The translations under genes were made by a program, and so were the position numbers. A DNA stretch of 64,000 bases from positions 33,380,644 to 33,444,643 of the forward strand of contig CM065691.1 in the NCBI GenBank assembly GCA_017654935.2. The letters run 5' to 3'. Below are positions 56,701 to 64,000 of the stretch, in pieces. Under the pieces are notes generated by a model. That model had not been told where the DNA came from. It saw nothing but the letters and a program-made list of their open reading frames with translations, and did not search any database. Position 1 is the first letter of the stretch. Each line of letters begins with the position of its first letter. The DNA is from Phymorhynchus buccinoides. Its lineage: Eukaryota; Mollusca; Gastropoda; Neogastropoda; Raphitomidae.

Positions 56701-57269
56701 TATATATATGTGGGCATATGTGCATGGAAATTGTGAAAATGCATAATGGTATGTGATAGGCAAAAAAATAAACTGACTAAATGCATAAAAAATGATAATT
56801 TAATATAACAATCTGCGCATAACAGCGAGGCAGCATAATTGTGTGTATCTATGCATCTCATTCTCTTTGACCTTCAATCAATCTTTTTAACCCTTTCTGA
56901 TTTCAATATACTTCACACCATGGAATAAAACATAGCAGCAAAGAAAGAAAAATAACAAATACAGATTCTCATACTGTTAGTCTGAGTCACACCAAATAGC
57001 GCAGCAGACACCTTCTACATGAAACATCGACTTGAGCAAAACAGAAACATCTTACAAACCAAAGGATAAAATAGCATTCACCAAAACCATACACAAAGAT
57101 ACTTCCCCCTAGAAGCCTTTTGAACCACAGGGTTTGAAGAAAATGTTTGAACCTCATGTACTTGAATGCTTACTTAAGCGAGAAACAAACCAGTTTGTTT
57201 GTGATGTTGAAGAAATATTCAAATTCAATTTCCTCTTATCCTGTAACCAACCCCCTCTGTGAGGATGCT

Positions 57270-57516
57270 GTAAACCATTTCACCGCCAGCCATATTTCAG
57301 CCAAAACATTCCATAAAATTTACCTGGGTAGAGAACAAAATCTGTCTGCAGTATTGGGGATTCTTCTGTGACATATATGAAATAAGGTCTATCCTTACTT
57401 CCCAAAACGAAGACAATATGGTATTTGGATAATAGACCCCAATTTGATGCCTTTTAGTGACATAGGTGTGAAATCACTGTGGTGCTAAAATGCGACTTTG
57501 GCGGTGAAAGGGTTAA
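57270..57516 (-). mobile_element. TTAA-flanked MITE, inverted copy
   Basis: Starts TAAACCATTTCACCGCCAGC and ends TTTGGCGGTGAAAGGGTTAA. Full-length member of the 11719 family in reverse orientation, in an intron of the minus-strand gene. Confidence 0.85.
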
Positions 57517-57574
57517 TTCTTTCATTGCAATCTGTAACTGAAACTCTGGACATGTTATTTCCTTTTTTCTATGA

Positions 57575-57905
57575 CTTCTTCTTCTTCTGCGTTCCCAGGC
57601 CATATGGCCATGGTGGGTAAGGTACGTACGTGTCCAGTTTTCACTGGTCTCCCCGCTGCGTACAGCCGACACATTCCGATTTCGGAGGAGCTCAAAGGAG
57701 TCAAACTATTTGGAAGTTGTTTTTTTAAAGGCAGGAGAATGGGCCAATAAGTCTGAAAATTTAGTAGATGATAGAAAGCAAAGGGAAAAGGCAGAGTCAA
57801 AGAGAGTGGCAGATCAGAGGAAGTTACAAGCACCGAGCTTCAAGAATGTGGGGGGACTATTTTTACTGACCCCCCGGTATCCCCACGCGGGGGAGACTCG
57901 TGGAG
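57575..57905 (-). mobile_element. SINE-like repeat, variant of the (GAA)n-tail family
   Basis: Opens TTCTTCTTCTTCTGCGTTCC and CAGGCCATATGGCCATGGTG. It shares AAGGCAGGAGAATGGGCC, AAAGGCAGAGTCAAAGAGAG and GAGGAAGTTACAAGCAC with 54408-54725, but a different first half. It ends near a CCCCACGCGGGGGAG hairpin. 57906-58597 is G-rich in part (about 58080-58125) without an exon I can support. Confidence 0.7.
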
Positions 57906-58597
57906 GGAGCGGGGGCATCCAGCTCCCCATATGGAGGCACGAGGCATCCACCTACTGCCCCGTTTCTATGACTTCAAACTGCTTTCGTTGTCTTTTAATT
58001 TACTTCACCTTTTTCTGTATATTTTCAAGGTTTGGATAGGGAGGTGGGTGAAGAGAGAGCCAAAGGAGAGAAGGCCAGGGTTGGTTGGGGTGGTGGTGGA
58101 GGGGAGGGGGTGGTGGAGGGGAGGGATAAGACACGAAGGAATGGGGCTTGAGTATGAAGAGGAGAGATGTCACTCGTTTGGAATAAATCCAGATGGATTA
58201 CGTATGAAAAGGTAAAATTACAAAACGGCTACCATCTCCCTTAACCTTCCTTTCCCCTAACAGTGGTGTTGCTCAAATCATCCTTGACCAAACCGGTTGG
58301 TTCGAAAGGCTTGCGTAACAATACATACCTACACCAACAGAACACCCTCAAAGCCAGGGCCTGTAGTCACCAGTTCGGCTTTGACAACTAACCCGGGATG
58401 AAAAACGCAAATAAGTCTTAAAGTGCCAATCGGATTGGTAGCTTAAAGACTAACTTGTATTTTTATTCCCGGATTAGCTGGCTTAGCCACACTCATGACT
58501 ACAGGCCCAGATGTACAGGTACACAATCACTACAACATGCTATACTGGTTTCACCCATACACAATGAAGAAGCACAGCAACGCTAACACCGACTTAC

Positions 58598-58676
58598 CGG
58601 GATGAACTTCTTGTTTTTCTTCTTCTTGGCCAGGTTGTACAGGGAGCTGCTCTGACTGAGGGAATCTGAGGTTCGC
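58598..58676 (-). CDS. Unrecognised gene, internal coding exon with lysine cluster
   Basis: A minus-strand exon of 79 bp: acceptor GTTGTTTTTTAG, completes a split Trp codon, and ends in phase 0 at ATCCCG/GTAAGT. Residues RTSDSLSQSSSLYNLA then KKKKNKKFIP. The Ser-rich run followed by seven Lys resembles a basic membrane- or nucleic-acid-binding patch or nuclear signal, but this is only a composition argument. The 57-bp array begins a few bases upstream of the acceptor. Confidence 0.75.
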
Positions 58677-58683
58677 CTAAAAA

Positions 58684-59430
58684 ACAACAACACTTTACCA
58701 CTGAAGTGCATGCTAAATGCTGAAAACACTTCATGGAAAAACACCACCACTTTACCACTGAAGTGCATGCTAAACGCTGAAAACACTTCATGGAAAAACA
58801 ACACCACTTTACCACTGAAGTGCATGCTAAACGCTGAAAACACTTCATGGAAAAACACCACCACTTTACCACTGAAGTGCATGCTAAACGCTGAAAACAC
58901 TTCATGGAAAAACAACACCACTTTACCACTGAAGTGCATGCTAAACGCTGAAAACATTTCATGGAAAAACAACACCACTTTACCACTGAAGTGCATGCTA
59001 AACGCTGAAAACATTTCATGGAAAAACAACACCACTTTACCACTGAAGTGCATGCTAAACGCTGAAAACATTTCATGGAAAAACAACACCACTTTACCAC
59101 TGAAGTGCATGCTAAACGCTGAAAACACTTCATGGAAAAACACCACCACTTTACCACTGAAGTGCATGCTAAATGCTGAAAACACTTCATGGAAAAACAA
59201 CACCACTTTACCACTGAAGTGCATGCTAAACGCTGAAAACACTTCATGGAAAAACAACACCACTTTACCACTGAAGTGCATGCTAAACGCTGAAAACACT
59301 TCATGGAAAAACAACACCACTTTACCACTGAAGTGCATGCTAAACGCTGAAAACACTTCATGGAAAAACAACACCACTTTACCACTGAAGTGCATGCTAA
59401 ACGCTGAAAACATTTCATGGAAAAACAACA
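58684..59430 (-). repeat. 57-bp minisatellite, about 13 copies, abutting an exon acceptor
   Basis: The unit is TGGAAAAACAACACCACTTT + ACCACTGAAGTGCATGCTAA + ACGCTGAAAACACTTCA. Variants are ACACTTC or ACATTTC and AACAACACC or AACACCACC. The unit nearest the exon runs directly into its polypyrimidine tract (minus strand GTAAAGTGTTGTTGTTTTTT then AG), so the last intron bases are part of the array. Frames are open on both strands because 57 is divisible by three. Confidence 0.95.
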
Positions 59431-59649
59431 AAGAAAAAAACACCCCAAAACAACAACAAAACAGCAATAAACTTGCAATAGAAATGCTTGAAACCTACCT
59501 CTATTTCCTCACACTTACCCCAATTAGGACCATTCGAAAATAAACATTTTTCAAGGAAAAGAAAATTGATAGTGCTTTTGATAAAAAAATAAACCTGACA
59601 ACAACAAAAAAGCTGAGAAGAAAAAATAACTTTGTTGAGGTTGACTCAT

Positions 59650-59779
59650 AAACGGAAAAATCCCCCCAAACGTACTTATAAACGAGGGCGCCTTTTACTT
59701 GGATTTTGTCAGATTTTTCTTGAAAATTGCTCTATTCGCCTTATACTCAGCAGCGCCTAATGAGACAAAAAATACGGTA
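59650..59779. mobile_element. Degraded MITE, TACCGTATTTTACGGACT family
   Basis: The right end ATTCGCCTTATACTCAGCAG ... AAAAAATACGGTA is recognisable; the left end is eroded. 59431-59649 and 59780-60016 have nothing else. Confidence 0.45.
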
Positions 59780-60016
59780 GTGTAAGTTACTACGCAATCG
59801 GATATGATGTGTACAACCATTGATATAAGACATCGACTTCCGCTTCCTACCTTGCTGGATATAGACATGCCACGCTCTCTCATGAACCTTGAATAAATCC
59901 TTGATCACAACTACCATCTTGTCACTGTATCGCTCGTGAGCCATCAGACATCATCCTACATAAATGTTCGTAATCATTCACTGTCTTTGTGTCAAAACGA
60001 GGTTAAACTAAAGCGC

Positions 60017-60298
60017 ATGGGTGTTCCGGGGAAATTTCTAAAATCCTGCAAGGCAGGGCCGCCCTGTTAACAACTTCACTTAAACAATCCTAAAAAATAT
60101 AAAGTTTGTGGTAAAGGCATGTAAATATTTATTTGTATTCATTTATTTTATATTCTACACATGTGAGAAACCGACAAAACTTTTATAAATAAGTAATTTG
60201 TTGCTTCTCAAATTCTCATAATTTGGCGATGCCGGCTCAAGGCAATAAAAAAAAAAATCCTGCATTTCAGGACATCCTGAAAGCAGGAGCATCCATGA
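60017..60298. mobile_element. Short element with CATGGRTGCTCC-type ends
   Basis: Starts CATGGGTGTTCCGGGGAAAT and ends TCCTGAAAGCAGGAGCATCC then ATG, the inverse of the start. A long relative spans 62207-63208. The right terminus, GGAGCATCCATG, is reused in each unit of the adjacent 96-bp triplication. Confidence 0.6.
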
Positions 60299-60578
60299 AA
60301 GTGCACTCACCATGCAGAAGAGACGCCCCCTAGGGAAGAGTCTGCCAGAAGGCTGTAGGGCTGAGGCCCCGTGTAGTGAATGGAGCATCCATGAAAGTGC
60401 ACTCACCATACAGAAGAGACGCCCCCTAGGGAAGAGTCTGCCAGAAGGCTGTAGGGCTGAGGCCCTGTGTAGTGAATGGAGCATCCATGAAAGTGCACTC
60501 ACCATACAGAAGAGACGCCCCCTAGGGAAGAGTCTGCCAGAAGGCTGTAGGGCTGAGGCCCCGTGTAGTGAATGGATG
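60287..60578 (-). repeat. 96-bp triplication carrying an exon's 3' edge and donor
   Basis: The exon-edge word CAT[AG]CAGAAGAGACGCCC occurs at 60311, 60407 and 60503, an exact 96-bp period. Each unit holds the last ~75 bases of the exon at 60503-60644, its donor (minus strand ATG/GTGAGT) and about 20 intron bases including GAGCATCCATG. Three equivalent donors therefore exist. The first gives the in-frame join; passing it leads at once to TGA. Confidence 0.92.
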
Positions 60579-60644
60579 ATGTGCGCGACGGGGTGTTGAG
60601 GTAGCGGTTGTCGTAGGGAATGTCCCGCTGCGGGTACCCTGGCT
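60503..60644 (-). CDS. Unrecognised gene, most upstream visible coding exon
   Basis: A minus-strand exon of 142 bp: acceptor TGATATTTGCAG, two bases of a split codon, 46 codons, two bases of a split Trp. Residues PGYPQRDIPYDNRYLNTPSR, TSSIHYTGPQPYSLLADSS, LGGVSSV, then W shared with the next exon. Tyr/Pro/Ser-rich. No domain recognised; earlier exons are to the right of the window or unseen. Its donor edge is triplicated downstream. Confidence 0.7.
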
Positions 60645-60739
60645 CTGCAAATATCAGAGGTCCGTTCAAAACACTTTACCCATCAAGAAAAAATATAATC
60701 GCAATGTCTCAACATTGTCAGTCTTAACCCATTAACCTC

Positions 60740-61017
60740 CCCCACCTTCTGGAAGTTCTGTGCTTGTAACTTCCTCTAATCTGTCACTCTCTTTGACTCT
60801 GCCTTTTCCCTTTGCCGCTACTGTCATCTATCTTTCTGCCTTAACGGTCCATTCTCTTGCCTTTTTTCACAAAACACTTTCAAAAACATTTTCTCCGGCC
60901 GAAGTTGGACTTGCTGGGCCTAGCTATTTCTTAGTTAGGTGCATAAGGGCAGCATGACGCATCTGCGCTCATAATTGACAGGAAACTGTCTGAGCAATCG
61001 AAGAAGAAGAAGAAGAC
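60740..61017 (+). mobile_element. SINE-like repeat with (GAA)n tail, plus orientation
   Basis: CCACCTTCTGGAAGTTCTGT, CTCTGACTTTG-type middle (CACTCTCTTTGACTCTGCC), GCATGACGCATCTGCGCTCA and a GAAGAAGAAGAAGAAG end. This is the cleanest full copy of the family, and the terminal (GAA)n suggests this is the sense strand. Confidence 0.75.
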
Positions 61018-62206
61018 CCCTTAACTGCTGGAGAAAATTTGAGAGAATATATATTTTTTAATTAGCGCTAGATTCAATCCAGCAAAACGGCCTGAAGACA
61101 TGTCCCTCTTGAGTGTTTTAAGGCAGACATTCTAGAGTAATCGATATAGAAGTTATGATAATTGACATCGTTTTGCCTGTAATGGACACTGGCCTGGCAG
61201 ACAATAAGGTAACTGGGCAAAAACATTTAGATGGGAGGTACACCAGCACAAAAAAGGCATGTGTGTGTGTGTGTGTGTGTGTGTGCTGATAAGCCGATTT
61301 TTCAAAATGAGAGAGTGCAATTAAGAGGATTTGTGTACGTCTGCTATTGCATTTGCTCACAGATAGACATTTTCACCCTCCTCCCCACCTTAACTGATTT
61401 TATTGCAAATGCAGAGGAGAAGCAAATTTGTTTATGTGCATGCATGTACATATTTCAATAGTCTGTGTGCTGATAAATAACTGAGTCATATGAACAAATA
61501 CACGTAAAGAACAATCAGACAGGAAAATGCACGTATTTCATGCTCTTAGTAGATAATTATGACATGGATCTTGAGATGATGGCAGAGCTGAACTACAACT
61601 GAATTTTGCAACATGAATTTTGAATTGAATATATGCAAGCAGCTGACATAGAATACATTTCAAGGGAGAACAAGACAAACAAATCACTGAATGTTAAATC
61701 AAGGAGACTAAGAGTTAATTTAGCAGCAACACAGTCATTATCTAAAAGTGTATGCAGAGCTTTAGATTGTCAGCAAACCCGGGTCATTGACCTGTATTAA
61801 CAGTGATTTGACCCCTCATGTTGTGCAGACAGGGGTCATCTGACCCATGAAGTTTGCAATAAAATAGGCAATATTACAGTGACACATTACTGGCCCATTA
61901 TTTTGGAAATAGACCCATCACGTTCTGTAATCATGGGGTCATATGACTTATGAAGTTTGAAAACAATCTGAAGTTCTATGTATGAGCTTTTGTTTAATAT
62001 GAATGCCTTCATAAAGTATCATAAGAGACAAACGCTAAAAAACAACCACACAAAACTTAAGTTTTCAAAGGACTGAAAGGGTGGGTGGGGTGGAAAGTCA
62101 TATTAACATACAAATTTATTGTCATGATCATTCAAACTAACACGGATTAGACACTCTCGAAAAAGTGCAATCAACAAAGGCACAAATGATATGCTATAAC
62201 GTTGTC
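61018..62206. other. Non-coding stretch with a GT run and a diverged duplication
   Basis: A (GT)n run at 61259-61285. A diverged direct duplication of about 108 bp at about 61812-61965 (GGGGTCATCTGACCCATGAA against GGGGTCATATGACTTATGAA). No exon recognised. Confidence 0.55.
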
Positions 62207-63208
62207 ATGGGTGCTCCTGGGAAATTAAAAAAAACCTGCAAGCCCCAGCGGAGTGCAGGGGCAGCACCCCTCCTGGGCAGACCTGCCTACTTGGAATTTT
62301 CCCAATCAGTAGCCCAGCCATCAATTTTCAGTAGCATGGCAAATTTTTTCGTAGCATCCACAAACGACGGCAATCGATTTGTTCTCTTCCTGAGCCGAAA
62401 TGCACTGCTTCTATGTTTCGCCGATTGAACATGTTGACGGCAATCGTCTCTACCGCCATGATTCACAGAGAAGTCCGCATGGCAGAGGTTGCACTGCAGT
62501 GAGCATGGTTCGCACCGAGTCGACTTCTGACGATGCAAGGCCACTCTTCCGTGTAAGCTATTTTGAAAACTTGTGCGGCAGGCCGATGTTTTTTTTATTA
62601 GAACAAGATGGTGTGCCAGATGAGTTTCGTTTTCTGGTTTGGGTTCGTTTTTCTTCGCTTGAAACATCTCCCGAATCGCTACTGCTGCTGGAGTCCGCCA
62701 TTTTTTCCAGAGAAAAGTAATAAGAACGCATGCGCAGTCTTTGATAAAAACGGAAGTGACTAGGTTATCGCGCGTGACACGACGTCTGCTCTTAGAAACA
62801 GACAAAACCGGGAACGGCATTATATACTTAAAGCAAAATTAAATGCGACGGCAATTTGTTTTTTTCCGTAGCAACGTTAAGGTTGCCGTAGCTCCGTAGC
62901 AAAGCCTTATTTTTCGTAGCTGCTACGTCAAATCGTAGCAGTAGGCAGGTCTGCCTGGGGGTTCTGGGGGGAAATGTTCCCTGGAAGCTGAAGGTAAACA
63001 ATAGTTTCCAATGTAACTGACAGGCTCTTGTTGCACTTTCACTTCTGGTTAAACTTTATGATGTCTCTAGCCAGCAAAATGCATCTTCTCAAATTCTCAT
63101 AATCCGGCGACACCGGCTCCAGGCAATAAAAAAATTCCTGAACTTCAGGACATCCTGGACAAAAAAATCCTGAACTTCAGGACATCCTGAAAGCAGGAGC
63201 ATCCATGC
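62207..63208. mobile_element. Long element with CATGGRTGCTCC ends, carrying a nested hAT insertion
   Basis: Left CATGGGTGCTCCTGGGAAAT; right TCCTGAAAGCAGGAGCATCC then ATG. Between them are GGGGCAGCACCCC debris and a direct duplication of TCCTGAACTTCAGGACATCC near 63137 and 63169. The segment 62278-62953 is a later insertion; without it the host is about 320 bp and resembles 60017-60298. Confidence 0.6.
62278..62953 (-). mobile_element. hAT-like deletion derivative with a zinc-finger coding relic
   Basis: Ends CAGACCTGCCTACT and exact inverse (14 bp), flanked by CCTGGG on both sides (62272-62277 and 62954-62959), a 6-bp target duplication. The minus strand carries an uninterrupted frame at 62820-62287 whose middle reads CNLCHADFSVNHGGRDDC then RQHVQSAKHRSSAF. 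C-x2-C ... DFSVNHGG ... H-x5-H is the N-terminal zinc finger of ZBED/hAT-type transposases. The catalytic domain and dimerisation region are absent, so it cannot move itself. The frame runs up to the left TIR. Confidence 0.8.
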
Positions 63209-64000
63209 GTTTTGTATATACATACAAACAAAGGTAACAAGGTGCGGACACAAACAGTGCTGAAGTTAAAGATCAGTGAAAACAAAGTATGTTTTGTAAG
63301 CCAAAAAGTTATTGCAGTTCAGATCCATGGGACAAATGCTACCATCTTTGAGCCACCAGTGGGAACAGTGTGACGTCAGTCAACTTTGATCAAACTGTTA
63401 CAGCTTTTTGCCTTGATATTCCACAAAATAGATGCCACTATCGTGCGGGGACTACTTCCTTTATGCTACTTGATGTACGCTAACCGGTGAGACACAACAT
63501 CAACACTATACAGCAGTGAACATTGAAATAACATGGCATAAGAATCATAAGCACATAACACTTTAACCCTTTCACCGCCAATGTCGCATTTATGCACCAC
63601 AAAGGTTTAACCCCCATGTCAATTAACTCATTCAAGTCGTTCCGGCCATATATGTCCGGAATTAATAGATAGCTGTCAATTTGATACATTTGCTTCAAGG
63701 GAAGTAAATCTGTGTGCACACAATACCTTCTTGGTCACTTCTAAACTCGCTTCGCTCCCTTAGACCACAATTTTGCCTCTAACTTTTCTTTTGTAGTGGT
63801 TTGTTGTGGGGAAACCAATCGGTGTAGTTTTTCTATATATAATGTCTATACATAAAAAAAAGTCTGATCTACCACTTCCCTATGTCTAAACCTGAAGCAA
63901 AAACCCATAATCTTCCTTCATTTCTCCTTTTGTTTATGTATGTTTTGTTTGTGTGTATGGCTGGAGTGATTTGTGAGTTTTTTTTAACAATTCAAAATCG
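63209..64000. other. Right edge of the window with a MITE fragment
   Basis: TTAACCCTTTCACCGCCAAT at 63563 starts a 60-bp fragment of the 11719 MITE family, cut at about 63622. The rest is AT-rich with no exon recognised. Confidence 0.6.

Noticed and set aside
58583..59543. Overlapping ~280-290-residue repeat proteins on both strands
   Set aside because: Caused by the 57-bp minisatellite. Two minus frames and one plus frame are open at once and none continues the neighbouring exon's frame.

Overview
This is animal (metazoan) nuclear DNA. It is gene-poor, intron-rich and very repeat-dense. tRNA-derived SINEs, many short inverted-repeat elements and long microsatellites suggest a lophotrochozoan, probably a mollusc and perhaps a marine gastropod. 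That placement is inference; nothing here fixes the species. Two genes can be supported.

Gene 1 is LARP1, the La-related protein that binds the cap and 5'TOP mRNAs. Its C-terminal DM15 region lies on the + strand in four phase-consistent exons: 18849-18993, 19534-19643, 23807-23931 and 30523-30780 (ending in the stop codon). Two exons that look like the LARP1 N-terminal half lie on the MINUS strand at 11376-11616 and 9126-9308: a low-complexity KENKEN segment, then a conserved W-x-P-x-x-L-D motif followed by an Arg-rich tail. A run of exactly 500 N (17782-18281) separates the two halves. The left contig is therefore probably joined in the wrong orientation, or an inversion splits the gene. 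The La-motif exons are not visible and would lie left of the window.

Gene 2 is an unrecognised, low-complexity (probably disordered) protein on the minus strand. Its last five exons are at 60503-60644, 58598-58676, 55873-56151, 51427-51528 and 50610-50759 (stop). All junction phases agree. It is convergent with LARP1.

Layout: 1-9 kb holds a nested satellite-like array (2.7-6.3 kb), MITEs and a SINE. 9-12 kb holds the minus-strand LARP1 exons, a 90-bp array made from one exon's 5' edge, a second SINE, a 97-bp dimeric array and a 395-bp palindrome. 12-18 kb is AT-rich DNA with a few foldback elements, then the gap. 18.8-30.8 kb is the 3' half of LARP1, with a 3.1-kb 45-bp minisatellite and a 1.3-kb 88-bp minisatellite in its introns. 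30.8-50 kb is the probable LARP1 3' UTR and intergenic DNA with many TIR elements, including internally deleted hAT-like copies and a ten-copy poly-C array. 50.6-60.7 kb is Gene 2. 60.7-64 kb is intronic or upstream repeats, including a nested hAT-like element that keeps a zinc-finger coding relic.

The most striking pattern is that tandem duplications repeatedly begin at exon edges. The acceptor plus the W-motif of a LARP1 exon is copied seven times in an open frame. The donor edge of one Gene 2 exon is copied three times. The donor edge of another has decayed copies over about 1.7 kb. A 57-bp array abuts a third exon's acceptor.
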